Below the pieces are notes generated by a model, which was given only the letters and a program-made list of their open reading frames with translations, was not told the DNA's origin and searched no databases. DNA of 64,000 bases from Methylotenera mobilis JLW8 (GTDB lineage: Bacteria > Pseudomonadota > Gammaproteobacteria > Burkholderiales > Methylophilaceae): NCBI RefSeq assembly GCF_000023705.1, contig NC_012968.1, forward strand, positions 1,550,001 to 1,614,000, read 5' to 3'. Positions 41,437 through 52,404 of the stretch are shown here, piece by piece. The translations under genes and the position numbers were made by a program. Within the stretch, counting starts at the first letter, position 1, and every line of letters starts with the position of its first letter.

Positions 41437-41574
41437 ACTAAACCATCAATAAATTAAAAATCATGCTCGGATTCTAACATAGCCACCTGACCGATTTTAA
41501 AAATAACGCGGTGCTAGACATGTGTATCTGGCGTGGCACCAGCATATTAACTAGCCAGTTAACAAGCTAGCTAA

Positions 41575-43005
41575 CTAGTTTGGTTTATTTGCATCGACCT
41601 GCCGTTTTAGAAAGTCAAAAATCCTATCGTCATCGCAATGTGCCACATTAAAACGCAGCCAGGATGATGGCTCCTGATAAGGGCGGAATAAATTACCCGG
41701 CGCTAGCATGATATTTTCCTGTGTTGCTAATGTGGCAACCTCTGCCGCATTGCGCCCATTTGGTAACTCAGCCCACACAAACATACCGCCAACCGGGTCT
41801 GCGTGTAACTTCAGGCCACTTTGCTCCAACTGCGCTATCACTTGTCCGCGCTTTTCTTGCAAACGTGAACGTACGCGCTCCACGTGTTTGCGATAGCGCC
41901 CCTCAATTAAAATCTGGTACATCACTCTCTGGTTTATTTCAGAAGTCGTCAGGCCAGAAAGTAGTTTTAAATCCAGCAACTTTGCAGCCAGCTCTGGAGC
42001 ACAGGCAATAAAACCTACGCGCAAGCTGGCAGATATGGTCTTGGAGAAGCTACTAATGTAGATGACGCGTTTAAGCTGGTCTAACGTTGCCAGCCTAGAT
42101 GCATTGCTTGGATGCAAGTCGCCGTAGATATCATCTTCCACGATATAGAGCTGATGCTTTTCAGCCAATTGCAAAATTTGGTGCGCAACGGCCAGACTGG
42201 TGCTGGTTCCGGTTGGGTTATGCAGCACGGTATTAGTAAAAAACAACTTGGGCTGATACTCTTGGATTAACTGCCCCATGCGCGCCACGTCGGGCCCGTC
42301 TATATTACGGGGAACGCCGATTAATTTGGCGCCCAAAGTTTTAAGATAGCCAAAAAGCGTGTAATAACCAGGATCATCAATCAACACGGCATCACCTGGC
42401 CTGATCAAAAGGCGCGCCGTTAAATCCAGGCCATGTGTAGCGCCGTTAGTCATGATGACCTGATTCACCTCGGCAGCAATGCCAATATCAGACAGATGCT
42501 TTTGCAATAGATGCTGACGTAATGGCAAATAGCCGCTCACATCGCCATACCGCGTTAAAAACTCACCTGGCTTGCGTGATAGTTCATGCAAACTTTTCTG
42601 TATCACACTCTGATTCAACCAATCGCTAGGTAACCAGCCACAGCCTGGCCTGACTGCACCAGAGATATCATGAAAAGTATTATGCAGCAGCCATAACACA
42701 TCATCCGCCTGTTCTAGACGGCAGTTGCTCACTGTCGAAATTTCCACCTGCTGCCGCGCCGCAACATAAAATCCAGAGCCGCGACGCGAGGACAAATACC
42801 CTAATGCCACCAAGCGATCATAAGCATCCACCACAGTAAAACGGCTGACATCATGCTGAATGGCAAAGTTGCGTATAGAAGGCAGGCGCGTCCCCGTTCT
42901 CAGTACACGCTCCTCAGTTAAGCGCTTGATGCCTGCAACAATCTGCTCCACCAAGGGGATGGAATCGAGTGGATTCAAAGTCAGTAAAGGCGATGTATCT
43001 GGCAT
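41575..43005 (-). CDS. MocR-type regulator next to paiB
   Basis: A GntR winged helix (PLVEQIVAGIKRLTEERVL, then GTRLPSIRNFA) fused to an aminotransferase-like PLP domain (PLP lysine in SSFSKTISASLRVGF). The frame is open to an ATG at 43053, but that codon lies in the second TGTACA palindrome and the family usually begins near the MPDTSPLLTLNP segment, so the ATG at 43005 is preferred (476 aa). It is divergent from a small lipoprotein gene and paiB, its probable targets. Confidence 0.85.
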   Translation of the reverse strand: MPDTSPLLTLNPLDSIPLVEQIVAGIKRLTEERVLRTGTRLPSIRNFAIQHDVSRFTVVDAYDRLVALGYLSSRRGSGFYVAARQQVEISTVSNCRLEQADDVLWLLHNTFHDISGAVRPGCGWLPSDWLNQSVIQKSLHELSRKPGEFLTRYGDVSGYLPLRQHLLQKHLSDIGIAAEVNQVIMTNGATHGLDLTARLLIRPGDAVLIDDPGYYTLFGYLKTLGAKLIGVPRNIDGPDVARMGQLIQEYQPKLFFTNTVLHNPTGTSTSLAVAHQILQLAEKHQLYIVEDDIYGDLHPSNASRLATLDQLKRVIYISSFSKTISASLRVGFIACAPELAAKLLDLKLLSGLTTSEINQRVMYQILIEGRYRKHVERVRSRLQEKRGQVIAQLEQSGLKLHADPVGGMFVWAELPNGRNAAEVATLATQENIMLAPGNLFRPYQEPSSWLRFNVAHCDDDRIFDFLKRQVDANKPN

Positions 43006-43016
43006 GGTGTTGTTAC

Positions 43017-43052
43017 CTGTACAGTTATCCGTAGTGAATAATAAATTGTACA
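43017..43052. promoter_or_regulatory. Possible MocR operators, CTGTACAG and TGTACA
   Basis: CTGTACAG (43017-43024) and TGTACA (43047-43052) are 30 bp apart just upstream of the preferred MocR start. Paired palindromic or direct repeats of this type are common operators of MocR proteins next to the divergent target gene. Confidence 0.4.
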
Positions 43053-43111
43053 TGTAGTGTCATGGTATAGAAAGCTATAGTGGTATCAGTCAATAACGGG
43101 ATCACCCAACC

Positions 43112-43357
43112 ATGAAACGCATTACACTACCAGCATGCCTAATTTTGTTAGCAATAACAGGATGTACCAACCAAGCGGAAGCACAGGGCAGACAAGCCAC
43201 CACCGATATTGCGCAAGAAACACCAATCGTTAAATCTAAAGATGAGAAACCGTGCCTAACCAATTTTTCCAACAAATTAGCCGCATGCACAGGCAGCAAC
43301 TCCCAGCAAAAACGCTTTGTATTGGTACGCTCTGTCGCTATCCCAGAAAACCAATAA
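43112..43357 (+). CDS. Small predicted lipoprotein
   Basis: An 81-aa protein with a lipoprotein signal peptide: MKR, then a hydrophobic stretch and the lipobox LAITGC (Cys at about 18). The mature part is short with two more cysteines (KPCLTNF and LAACTGS) that could form a disulphide. No family was recognised. It lies between the divergent MocR gene and paiB, 45 bp before the latter, and is probably co-transcribed with it. Confidence 0.6.
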   Translation: MKRITLPACLILLAITGCTNQAEAQGRQATTDIAQETPIVKSKDEKPCLTNFSNKLAACTGSNSQQKRFVLVRSVAIPENQ

Positions 43358-43402
43358 ACTATTGTATGTAAATCCATAGACGCAACACCTAAAAGTTAAT
43401 TT

Positions 43403-44128
43403 ATGTATATTCCAGCACATTTTGCAGAAAGTCGCCCGCAAGTACTTTTAGACATTATTGCAAACTACCCACTGGGAACATTGGTAACGCAAGACGCCAA
43501 TGGCTTAGAAGCCAATCACCTCCCATTTGAAATATATGCAGACGGGGATGAGCACTGCACATTACTGGCACACGTAGCAAAAGCTAACCCAATTTGGCGT
43601 AAAACTGCAGCAGGTGATGAAGTGCTGGTAATTTTTAAGGGCGTAGATGCATATGTATCGCCCAACTGGTATCCAAGCAAACATGAAACGCATCGGCAAG
43701 TGCCCACCTGGAATTATCAAGCCGTGCATGTGTACGGGAAAATTAGGTTTATAGAAGATGTGAACTATCTGCGCGCGATGCTTGAACGCCTCACGCATAC
43801 GCACGAACATAAGGTACAGCCAGAGTCTCCCTGGCAGATGTCAGATGCCCCGCCAGACTATATAGCAGGAATGTTAAAAGCGATTATAGGCATTGAGATT
43901 AGCATCACCAGAATTATAGGCAAGTCAAAGCTAAGTCAGAACAAACAGGTTCAAGACAGGACCAACCTAGCTGCAGAACTGTATCGCCAAGGACATACAG
44001 TAATCTCCGAGCTAACGCTCAAAAACATAGCATCCTCAGAGGAAGCTCACGAAGCCTCAGCTCAAGCTAACAAACAACTATTAAACAACAAAAAAAGCTC
44101 GCTTAAGCGAGCTTTTTTAAAAATTTAA
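43403..44128 (+). CDS. PaiB-like FMN-binding negative regulator family protein
   Basis: A 241-aa protein of the PaiB family: YIPAHFAESRPQVLLDII, LVTQDANGLEANHLPFE, VSPNWYPSKHETHRQVPTW and WNYQAVHVYG are all typical. The family has an FMN-binding split-barrel fold and is annotated as a transcriptional regulator, though many members may be flavin enzymes. The C terminus is extended by about 40 residues beyond the usual length, and the last codons are encoded by the terminator hairpin. It is likely controlled by the divergent MocR protein. Confidence 0.88.
   Translation: MYIPAHFAESRPQVLLDIIANYPLGTLVTQDANGLEANHLPFEIYADGDEHCTLLAHVAKANPIWRKTAAGDEVLVIFKGVDAYVSPNWYPSKHETHRQVPTWNYQAVHVYGKIRFIEDVNYLRAMLERLTHTHEHKVQPESPWQMSDAPPDYIAGMLKAIIGIEISITRIIGKSKLSQNKQVQDRTNLAAELYRQGHTVISELTLKNIASSEEAHEASAQANKQLLNNKKSSLKRAFLKI
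44091..44118. terminator. Intrinsic terminator overlapping the 3' end of the paiB-like gene
   Basis: AAAAAAGCTCGC (44091-44102), loop TTAA, GCGAGCTTTTTT (44107-44118): a perfect stem with A- and T-runs on both sides, so it works in both directions. The reading frame continues through it and stops at 44126-44128. Confidence 0.9.
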
Positions 44129-44260
44129 CATCCAATTAAGTTCTACTGGATATTATTTGTATCTATCGTAAATTATAGTAATTTTATTAAAGGCTGTTAG
44201 GGTGAGTTTTATATCTCAACATGCCCGTCAACCACCCTAAATTGGTGCCGAAGTAGCTTA

Positions 44261-44953
44261 TTAAATGAATCTAAAGCCAACTCCGATTTCTGTAATTAAA
44301 TGCTCAGGCTGCGTTGGATTATCTTCAAGCTTTTGTCGTAAGTGACTCATATAGATTCTAAGGTAGTGTTCATTATCTACATAACTTGGCCCCCAGACCT
44401 CTTTTAACAATTGTCTTTGGGTAACTACTCGGCCAGCATTTTTAACTAATTCTGTAAAAAGTCTAAATTCAATTGGCGTAAGATGAATTATTTGTCCGTT
44501 TTTTGAAACTAATCTTTTGGGTAGATCTACAGTAATGCTTCCAAATACATGAACACCCAGCTGATTTACATCACTAAGCATGGCTCTCCGTCGCAATTGC
44601 GCCCGTAATCTCGCTAGCAACTCAGGTGTGCCAAAAGGTTTAGATACAAAGTCATCTGCACCAGCATCTAAAGCAGCTACTTTTTCGGACTCTTGCGTTC
44701 TGGCAGAAAGTATAATGATTGGGACATTACTCCAGTTTCTGGTGTCCTTTATTACTTCAAGCCCGTCCATATCAGGTAATCCCAGATCCAAAATAACCGC
44801 ATCCGGCTTTCTTGTGCCAATCTCAATCAGCCCCTGTTTTCCAGTCTCTGCGCAATACACCTGAAAATTCTCACTCTCAAGGGCAGCAGTAACGAAACGA
44901 CGAATCTGTAATTCGTCTTCGATTAATATGATATTTCCGATAGTGTTAAACAT
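44261..44953 (-). CDS. kdpE: KdpE response regulator
   Basis: The OmpR-family regulator that activates kdpFABC under potassium limitation. The 230-aa protein has a receiver domain with the phospho-acceptor Asp in AVILDLGLPDMDG and a C-terminal winged helix (HLTPIEFRLFTELVKNAGRVVTQRQLL). It directly follows kdpD. A likely KdpE box is found before the operon (52573-52591). Confidence 0.96.
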   Translation of the reverse strand: MFNTIGNIILIEDELQIRRFVTAALESENFQVYCAETGKQGLIEIGTRKPDAVILDLGLPDMDGLEVIKDTRNWSNVPIIILSARTQESEKVAALDAGADDFVSKPFGTPELLARLRAQLRRRAMLSDVNQLGVHVFGSITVDLPKRLVSKNGQIIHLTPIEFRLFTELVKNAGRVVTQRQLLKEVWGPSYVDNEHYLRIYMSHLRQKLEDNPTQPEHLITEIGVGFRFI

Positions 44954-47698
44954 TTATACTAAATCATCATCTGGTGGGAGACTTGGTGGTGTCCCTAAAG
45001 GTAGCGAAAAGGTGAATATAGCGCCATGTGGAGGTTTGTTGTTCGCCCAAATCTTGCCATCATGCGCTTCAATAATTGCTTTACATATAGACAACCCAAG
45101 ACCAACACCGGCTTTTGATGATTCTTTCTCCCCACGTGTAAATTTCTCAAAGAGTTGATTTTCCAAATTTTCAGGCAAACCAGAGCCTTCGTCTGCAACT
45201 GATATCCAAACATCATTTTGCTGCGTTCTAGCACTTATAAAGATTCTATTCCCTGCAGGTGAGTATTTGCTAGCATTGTCTAGCAAATTACATAAAACTC
45301 TGTCAATTAGAACAGCATCAAACTCAATCAGTGGCAGGTCATGTGGCATGTCGATTACTATAGTATGCTTTGATACTACTTCACTCATAGTGCGCAGCGA
45401 GGTGCCAACAACCTCTTCAAGTAGTTGCCATTGTTTATTAAGTTTAACTTTCCCGGATTGTAGTCTCGCCATATCAAGTAAATTAACGACAAGATTCTTC
45501 ATTCGTATGGATTGCTCATTCAGCATGGAGACATATTCATAACGCTTATCATTAATTTCTGTTTCTTGTTTAAGCCAGCCGGCAGCTGCAATAATAGTGG
45601 TAAGTGGCGTGTTTAAATCATGTGAAATTGCGCTTAATACAGAATTCCTTAATCGTTCAGACTCCATAGAGATGAGGGCTTCCTGTGCAACCTCCACATA
45701 ATGAACACGCTCAATTGCAATTGCAATTTGAGAAGAGAAAGTGTCTAGCAATTGTCTTTGTTCAGGTAAGAATATTGTACGGTTTCCCTTCGATAAATTA
45801 GTATCAGGCAAAATCACTAACACGCCTCTCGTGCGCATAGGAGCCTGCAAAGGAATATATAAAGCAGGTGCTGATGGCAATGTATCGGTTCCAAAGCCAG
45901 CTTGCTGCTGATGGTCATATACCCATTGAGCTACAGCTAAATCCACATCAAAATTAGAATTTAAATCAGGTTTAGCATTTGAGATTTTATGTAGAGAAGT
46001 GTTGACAATTTTCTCTTGGCTATCTGGTAATAATATTGCTACTTTAGCTTTAAAAATACCAGATAAATGTGGAATGCTAATTTCAATAATATGTGCTGCA
46101 GTAAGCGCTGAAGCCAATGACTTACCTAAATCATACAAGGCGCGACTGCGCTTTTCGCGATTCATCGCTACCATCGCCTGATAGCGTAAATTGGCGGTCA
46201 AGTTACTAATGACTAACGCAACGACTAACATAACAGCAAAAATAAGTAAGTACTGTGTATCTGATACGCTAAACGAAAGTTTAGGTGGTACGAAAAAGAA
46301 ATCGAACGTTGCAACGCTGATAAAAGATGAAAATATGCCGGGTCCTCTACCATATTTAGATGAAATCAAAATCACACCTAAAAGGTAAAGCATCACTACA
46401 TTGGCTAATTCAAAATAATCTAATAACTGAGCGGACAATATTGCCGTAATAGCGCACACAATGGCAGCAATGTAATATCCTGCATAGCTTTTATCTCCAG
46501 AGGCTCGTTCCAAGTTATCCGTATTATCATGATTAGTGGCTAGTCTTTCAGCTAATGTTCGTTCACGAGAAACAACATGAAGATCAATGTCCGTCGCGTG
46601 GTTAGTCAAATCATCAACCACGCCAGGTAAAATCAAACGCTCAAGGGTCGTACGGGTAGATTTACCCACTACAAGTTTTGTTACATTACGACTGCGGGCA
46701 TAGCTCAACACAGTTTCCGCCACCTTGGTACCGCTTAATGTAGCCGTCTCTGCACCTAACGTTTCAGCAAGTTTTAGTGTTTTTAAAATTAGGTTACGTT
46801 GCTTATCTGAAATGCGCTGTAATTTTGGTGTTTCTACATAGACTGCTAGCCAGTCCGATTTTAAACTTTGCGCTAATCTAGCAGCCACTCTCACTAAACG
46901 TTCAGACTCTGAATCCGGACCAACACAGACCAGCAAGCGATCTTTAGCTTGCCAAACCTGACTTATAGATGAGTTGGTACGGTATTCACGCATTTGCGAA
47001 TCTACGCGATCCGCAGTACGTCTTAGTGCCATTTCCCGTAAGGCGATGAGATTTCCTTTGCGAAAGAAACTTTTACCTGCACGTTTTGCTTGTTGCGGTT
47101 GATACACTTTCCCATCTTGTAGTCTTTGCAGCAATTCATCCGCTGGCAAATCAACCAAAGTAACTTCATCAGCGATATCGAATACTTTGTCAGGTATCGT
47201 TTCACTGACTCGAATGCCAGTGATTTGGCCCACTACATCATTCAAACTCTCAATATGTTGCACATTGAGCGTGGTGTAAACATCAACACCTGCAATCAAT
47301 AACTCTTCAACATCTTGCCAACGTTTTGGGTGTCGCGACCCTTCAACATTGGAGTGTGCAAGTTCGTCCACCAGAATTAAGTCTGGTTTACGTGCTAATG
47401 CCGCATCAAGGTCAAATTCAGTTAACTCACGCTCTCGATAAATGAGTTTTTTAAGTGGCAATACTTCTAAGTTGGCTAATTGGCTTTGTGTCCCAATACG
47501 ACCATGCGTTTCCACTATGCCAACAACAACGTCCAGACCTTCTTGGCGTAGCGTACGGGCCGTTGATAGCATAGCGAAGGTTTTACCTACACCTGCGCAA
47601 GCGCCAAAGAAAATCTTTAAGCGACCACGCTTTTCCTTTTCCGCGTCTTTGTTAATCTTTTCCAGCAACAGGTCTGGATTTGGGCGATCATCATTCAT
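44954..47698 (-). CDS. kdpD: KdpD sensor histidine kinase
   Basis: The membrane sensor of potassium limitation and osmotic state. The 914-aa protein has an N-terminal KdpD ATP-binding domain (GACAGVGKTFAML, DLILVDELAHSN), a USP-like domain, four membrane segments (around residues 410-510), a GAF-like region and the kinase core with the phospho-His in SAISHDLNTPLTTI and ATP-binding GSGLPENL and GVGLGLSICKAI. It lies 37 bp after kdpC and abuts kdpE. Confidence 0.97.
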   Translation of the reverse strand: MNDDRPNPDLLLEKINKDAEKEKRGRLKIFFGACAGVGKTFAMLSTARTLRQEGLDVVVGIVETHGRIGTQSQLANLEVLPLKKLIYRERELTEFDLDAALARKPDLILVDELAHSNVEGSRHPKRWQDVEELLIAGVDVYTTLNVQHIESLNDVVGQITGIRVSETIPDKVFDIADEVTLVDLPADELLQRLQDGKVYQPQQAKRAGKSFFRKGNLIALREMALRRTADRVDSQMREYRTNSSISQVWQAKDRLLVCVGPDSESERLVRVAARLAQSLKSDWLAVYVETPKLQRISDKQRNLILKTLKLAETLGAETATLSGTKVAETVLSYARSRNVTKLVVGKSTRTTLERLILPGVVDDLTNHATDIDLHVVSRERTLAERLATNHDNTDNLERASGDKSYAGYYIAAIVCAITAILSAQLLDYFELANVVMLYLLGVILISSKYGRGPGIFSSFISVATFDFFFVPPKLSFSVSDTQYLLIFAVMLVVALVISNLTANLRYQAMVAMNREKRSRALYDLGKSLASALTAAHIIEISIPHLSGIFKAKVAILLPDSQEKIVNTSLHKISNAKPDLNSNFDVDLAVAQWVYDHQQQAGFGTDTLPSAPALYIPLQAPMRTRGVLVILPDTNLSKGNRTIFLPEQRQLLDTFSSQIAIAIERVHYVEVAQEALISMESERLRNSVLSAISHDLNTPLTTIIAAAGWLKQETEINDKRYEYVSMLNEQSIRMKNLVVNLLDMARLQSGKVKLNKQWQLLEEVVGTSLRTMSEVVSKHTIVIDMPHDLPLIEFDAVLIDRVLCNLLDNASKYSPAGNRIFISARTQQNDVWISVADEGSGLPENLENQLFEKFTRGEKESSKAGVGLGLSICKAIIEAHDGKIWANNKPPHGAIFTFSLPLGTPPSLPPDDDLV

Positions 47699-47735
47699 AG
47701 TTAATTATTTATATAGAAGTCTAAAATATCCAGAA

Positions 47736-48371
47736 TTAACGAGCGCTAGTCTTCGTTGCGTTATCCAAGGCAATGTTAAGTAATAGCACGTTGACACGCG
47801 GCTCGCCCAATACGCCCCATTGGCGCCCTTCAGTATTGTTATTAATTAAAGCTTGTACAGTTTCTGGACTTAATCCTCTGGCTTTCGCCACTCTATTTAT
47901 CTGATAATAAGCTGCGGCGGGGCTGATGTGCGGATCCAAGCCGCTGGCAGAAGTCGTCACTAAATCAACAGGTATAGGTTGCGAATTGTCTGGATCTGCA
48001 TTTTTCAGCGCAGCAACACGTCCTTTAACTGCTTCAGCTAATGCAGGATTAAGCGGCCCTAGACTTGAGCCAGTCGAGGCTGCTGCATTATTTGGATAGG
48101 GCGCTGTAGCAGATGGACGGCCCCAAAAGTATTTGGCTTCCGTAAAGTTTTGACCAATTAAAGTAGAGCCAACTAATTTTCCATCTTTCTCTATCAAAGA
48201 TCCACCAGCTTGTTTTGGCATTAGCCATTGCCCAATGCCGGTTGTCACTAGTGGGTACACTATTCCGGTAATGATTGTAAGTACAACAAACAACAATGCT
48301 GCAGACCTAATAGTTTGCTTGATTGACTCTTTGAAACCTATAGCGGCATTATTTTCGATGATTCTATCCAT
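47736..48371 (-). CDS. kdpC: KdpC, potassium-transporting ATPase subunit C
   Basis: The single-span subunit of the KdpFABC potassium pump. The 211-aa protein has one membrane segment (about residues 26-46, [21 protein letters not shown]) and the periplasmic domain with [34 protein letters not shown]-like (here [11 protein letters not shown]), [19 protein letters not shown] and [15 protein letters not shown]. All are family hallmarks. Confidence 0.97.
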   Translation of the reverse strand: MDRIIENNAAIGFKESIKQTIRSAALLFVVLTIITGIVYPLVTTGIGQWLMPKQAGGSLIEKDGKLVGSTLIGQNFTEAKYFWGRPSATAPYPNNAAASTGSSLGPLNPALAEAVKGRVAALKNADPDNSQPIPVDLVTTSASGLDPHISPAAAYYQINRVAKARGLSPETVQALINNNTEGRQWGVLGEPRVNVLLLNIALDNATKTSAR

Positions 48372-48403
48372 GATTTTTCCTTTAAAAACTCTGTGATATT
48401 TGC

Positions 48404-50497
48404 TTATGCAAAACCAACTGATGTCAGCGCAGCATCAATAATTTTGATACCAATGAAAGGCACAACAAGTCCACCTAAACCATAGATGAGCAAGTTTCTA
48501 CGTAATAATTGCTGTGCGCCTATGGCTTTGTAAGCAACACCTTTTAAGGCCAGTGGGATTAAAACAATAATAATGAGAGCATTAAAAATCACAGCAGAAA
48601 GGATGGCTGAGTTTGGACTGCCCAAATGCATGATATTGAGTGCATTAAGTGCTGGAAATGTACTCGCAAAGGCTGCAGGGATGATGGCGAAATATTTGGC
48701 TACATCGTTAGCGATACTGAATGTTGTAAGCGAACCGCGCGTCATCAGCATTTGTTTGCCAATTTCAACAATTTCGATCAGCTTAGTAGGGTTTGAGTCT
48801 AAATCCACCATGTTGCCTGCTTCTTTAGCTGCTTGTGTACCCGTATTCATGGCCACGGCAACATCTGCTTGTGCCAATGCTGGGGCGTCATTCGTACCGT
48901 CACCCGTCATCGCGACTAGCTTACCTTCTGCCTGATAATCTCGGATGAGCTTTAGCTTAGCTTCTGGTGTAGCTTCTGCTAAAAAGTCATCCACCCCTGC
49001 CTCAGCAGCAATGGCAGCAGCGGTTAAACGGTTATCGCCCGTAATCATGATGGTTGTAATACCCATACGACGTAATTCAGAAAAACGTTCTTTTATACCA
49101 CCTTTCACAATGTCTTTAAGTTCGACGACACCTAATACTACTTTGTCATCTGCAACCACTAACGGCGTGCTACCACGACGCGCTACATCATCTACTTTTT
49201 GATTAATATCCGCGGTGAATACACCACCCAGATTTTCCACATGCTGTTTGATAGCACTTGCAGCTCCTTTGAGAATTTCACGTTGACGATCACCATCTTT
49301 CAAATGAACCCCGCTCATCCTAGTTTGTGCTGTAAACGGTATGAATGTAGCGCCTAGTGTGGCAATTTCGCGTTCACGAATATTAAAGCGGATTTTTGCT
49401 AATACTACGACACTGCGTCCTTCTGGTGTTTCATCGTTTAATGATGCCAATTGCGCTGCATCGGCTAACGCATGTTCAGTAACACCATTAGCCGGTATAA
49501 ATGTTGAAGCTTGGCGGTTACCCAATGTAATCGTACCTGTTTTATCCAACAACAATACGTTTACATCTCCAGCTGCTTCGACTGCGCGACCTGAAGTTGC
49601 AATGACATTAGCTTGCATCATGCGACTCATGCCCGCCACACCAATGGCTGAAAGTAAACCCGCAATGGTAGTTGGAATTAAACAGACTAATAGGGAGATG
49701 AGTACTGTGACGCTAGGGGGTGAACCAGCACCAACTGCACTTACACCAAACATTGAGAACGGCAACAAGGTGACCGTGACCAATAGAAATACTATCGTGA
49801 GTGCTACCAAAAGAATCGTTAAGGCAATTTCATTAGGTGTTTTTTGACGTTTTGCACCTTCTACCATAGCAATCATTCGGTCTAGAAATGCTTCACCAGG
49901 ATTAACACTGACACGCATCACTATCCAGTCAGACAACACCTGCGTACCGCCTGTGACCGCACTGAAATCACCACCGGATTCTCGAATCACAGGAGCCGAC
50001 TCACCCGTAATGGCAGCTTCGTTGACTGACGCAATACCATCAACCACTTCACCATCTGCCGGGATCATGTCTCCAGCTTCTACTAATAACAAGTCGCCTC
50101 TACGCAAGCTATTGCTATCAGTAAGCGTGACTGCAGACTCACGTGATTCATTGGCTAGCTTTTTAGCGACCACATTTTTCTTGGCACTGCGTAATGAGGC
50201 AGCCTGTGCTTTACTACGACCCTCTGCCATCGCTTCAGCAAAGTTCGCAAATAACACAGTGAACCATAACCAAATACTTACTAAAGCAATGAATCCTGAA
50301 GCAGCCTCATCTTTACCAAATAGAGACTTTATCAAGAACATAGTAGTAAGGATGCTGCCCAAGTAAACAACAAACATTACTGGGTTGCGCCACTGTATTT
50401 GTGGGGCTAGTTTTTTGAATGATTCTGCAATGGCCGGCTTGACCAGTTTCGGGTCAAACATTGATTTCATCGCTGAACTTGAGGCTGAACTAGACAT
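48404..50497 (-). CDS. kdpB: KdpB, P-type ATPase subunit
   Basis: The catalytic P-type ATPase of the high-affinity potassium pump. The 697-aa protein has the phosphorylation motif DKTGTIT, the actuator loop with TGES, the nucleotide-binding [15 protein letters not shown] region, the hinge [19 protein letters not shown] and the membrane segments expected. It lies 30 bp after kdpA. Confidence 0.98.
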   Translation of the reverse strand: MSSSASSSAMKSMFDPKLVKPAIAESFKKLAPQIQWRNPVMFVVYLGSILTTMFLIKSLFGKDEAASGFIALVSIWLWFTVLFANFAEAMAEGRSKAQAASLRSAKKNVVAKKLANESRESAVTLTDSNSLRRGDLLLVEAGDMIPADGEVVDGIASVNEAAITGESAPVIRESGGDFSAVTGGTQVLSDWIVMRVSVNPGEAFLDRMIAMVEGAKRQKTPNEIALTILLVALTIVFLLVTVTLLPFSMFGVSAVGAGSPPSVTVLISLLVCLIPTTIAGLLSAIGVAGMSRMMQANVIATSGRAVEAAGDVNVLLLDKTGTITLGNRQASTFIPANGVTEHALADAAQLASLNDETPEGRSVVVLAKIRFNIREREIATLGATFIPFTAQTRMSGVHLKDGDRQREILKGAASAIKQHVENLGGVFTADINQKVDDVARRGSTPLVVADDKVVLGVVELKDIVKGGIKERFSELRRMGITTIMITGDNRLTAAAIAAEAGVDDFLAEATPEAKLKLIRDYQAEGKLVAMTGDGTNDAPALAQADVAVAMNTGTQAAKEAGNMVDLDSNPTKLIEIVEIGKQMLMTRGSLTTFSIANDVAKYFAIIPAAFASTFPALNALNIMHLGSPNSAILSAVIFNALIIIVLIPLALKGVAYKAIGAQQLLRRNLLIYGLGGLVVPFIGIKIIDAALTSVGFA

Positions 50498-50527
50498 AGT
50501 GTTTTCCTAAATAATTCTTTAACTTTA

Positions 50528-52315
50528 TTAAACGCCAACCATAAGCAGATGCTCAATGACAGGGCCAAGGGCGAGGGCCGGAATATAAGTAAGTGCGCCT
50601 ACCAATATCACTGCACCTATCAGCAATGTGACAAATAATGCGCCGTGTGTTGGCATGGTGCCCAAACTCACAGGAATACGTTTTTTAGCTGCCATAGAAC
50701 CTGCAATCGCTAATACCGGCAGAATGATGCCAAAGCGACCAAAGAACATCGCAAAAGCTAATAACGTGTTATAAAAGGGGGTATTGGCAGAAAGCCCTGC
50801 AAACGCACTACCGTTGTTATTGGCTGCTGATGACAAGGCATATAACATTTCACTAAAGCCATGCGCCCCGGGGTTAGCAACGCCTACAGTACCTGAAGTA
50901 ACGCTGACGGCAATCGCGGTACCAATTAATACCAACAATGGTGTGACTAAAATAATGATGGCAGTCATTTTCATATCGAATATTTCAATTTTTTTGCCTA
51001 AATATTCTGGCGTACGGCCTATCATTAGCCCGGCAATAAATACAGCCAATACTGCATAGATCAACATGGTATAAAGTCCAGAGCCAACACCACCAAAAAT
51101 CACTTCACCAAGCTGTATGAGCCACATTGGTACTAGGCCGCCAATTGGTGTTAATGAATCATGCATGGTATTTACCGCACCGCATGAGGCAGCAGTGGTA
51201 ACGGTAGCAAATAAGGCAGATGAAACAATACCAAACCGGGTTTCCTTACCTTCCATATTACCGCCTGATTGAAGTGCCATACCAGACTGCGAGACGCTCA
51301 CTGTTTGGTCTGCACCGCTAGCCGTTAATATAGGGTTACCAGCCTGTTCTGCCGAAATTGCGACTGCAGCCATGACTACAAACACTATCGCCATGGCAGA
51401 AAATACCGCCCAACCTTGTCGTCTATCGCCCACCATCATGCCGAATGCAAAACACAATCCTGCCGGTATCAAAAATATCGCCAGCATCTGTAAAAAATTA
51501 GAAAGCGGCGTGGGGTTTTCAAATGGATGTGCAGAATTGGTATTAAAAAAGCCACCACCATTTGTACCAATCATTTTGATGGCCTCTTGTGAAGCTACAG
51601 GCCCCATTGCTAATGTCTGCGTATTGGCAGTTTGATTTATCAGCTGACCAGCTTCATTAGCCGTTGAATAAGTGGTTGGTTGTAAAGTCGAAACTTCTTT
51701 GTAAGCATCAAAGTTTTGAATTACCCCTTGTCCCATGAGCGCGATTGCAAATACAAATGACAACGGCAACAATATATACAAAGTAGAACGCGTCATATCC
51801 ACCCAGAAATTACCGATGGTTTTTGATGTATGTCTTGCAAATCCACGAATTAGAGCAAAAACCACTGCAATTCCTGTTGCGGCTGAAAGGAAGTTTTGCA
51901 CTGTTAGCCCAAGCATCTGCGACAAATAACTCATTGTTGTCTCGCCTGAGTAGCCTTGCCAATTCGTATTTGTGACGAAACTAATCGCCGTGTTGAAAGA
52001 TGAATCAACGCTGACTGCGGAGAAGTGTTGTGGGTTTAACGGCAACCAGACTTGCCAGCGTTGCAATATGTAGACAAACGCCACACCTACTAAATTAAAA
52101 AGTAATAACGCTATAGCGTATTGCTTCCACCCCATTTCGGTATCTGGGCTTGTGCCAAGTGTGCGATAGATAAGACGCTCAAAAGGAGCACTAAGCCTAT
52201 TGATTATTTTACAGTTGCCATTCATTACATTGACAATCCACAAACCCATAGGCTTAGTAACTAACAATAATACCGTGAGAAATAAACCTACTTGCACTAA
52301 AGTATTTGAGAACAT
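50528..52315 (-). CDS. kdpA: KdpA, potassium channel subunit
   Basis: The channel-like subunit that selects potassium. The 595-aa protein has about ten membrane helices and selectivity-filter segments such as [39 protein letters not shown] and [12 protein letters not shown]. The ATG overlaps the stop of kdpF (TAATG). It is the first large gene of the operon. Confidence 0.98.
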   Translation of the reverse strand: MFSNTLVQVGLFLTVLLLVTKPMGLWIVNVMNGNCKIINRLSAPFERLIYRTLGTSPDTEMGWKQYAIALLLFNLVGVAFVYILQRWQVWLPLNPQHFSAVSVDSSFNTAISFVTNTNWQGYSGETTMSYLSQMLGLTVQNFLSAATGIAVVFALIRGFARHTSKTIGNFWVDMTRSTLYILLPLSFVFAIALMGQGVIQNFDAYKEVSTLQPTTYSTANEAGQLINQTANTQTLAMGPVASQEAIKMIGTNGGGFFNTNSAHPFENPTPLSNFLQMLAIFLIPAGLCFAFGMMVGDRRQGWAVFSAMAIVFVVMAAVAISAEQAGNPILTASGADQTVSVSQSGMALQSGGNMEGKETRFGIVSSALFATVTTAASCGAVNTMHDSLTPIGGLVPMWLIQLGEVIFGGVGSGLYTMLIYAVLAVFIAGLMIGRTPEYLGKKIEIFDMKMTAIIILVTPLLVLIGTAIAVSVTSGTVGVANPGAHGFSEMLYALSSAANNNGSAFAGLSANTPFYNTLLAFAMFFGRFGIILPVLAIAGSMAAKKRIPVSLGTMPTHGALFVTLLIGAVILVGALTYIPALALGPVIEHLLMVGV

Positions 52316-52404
52316 TAAAAATTCTCCGGTTTAATTAATACGTAAAATAAATAAGCCAATACCAGCAAGGCTATTAGACCACTAATCCAAATCATTGCGT
52401 TCAT
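52315..52404 (-). CDS. kdpF: KdpF, small stabilising subunit
   Basis: A 29-aa membrane peptide read directly from the sequence: starts [10 protein letters not shown], one hydrophobic helix, ends KPENF. The C-terminal (K)PExF after a Leu/Tyr-rich helix is the hallmark of KdpF. The stop overlaps the kdpA start (TAATG) and the start overlaps the end of the upstream 30-codon ORF, so translation is coupled. GAGTGG precedes the ATG by about 6 bp. The peptide stabilises the KdpABC complex. Confidence 0.9.
   Translation of the reverse strand: MNAMIWISGLIALLVLAYLFYVLIKPENF

Noticed and set aside
44197-44240. TTAGGGTG/CACCCTAA inverted repeat after kdpE
   Set aside because: 8-bp arms with a 28-nt spacer and no T-run; too weak to call a terminator.
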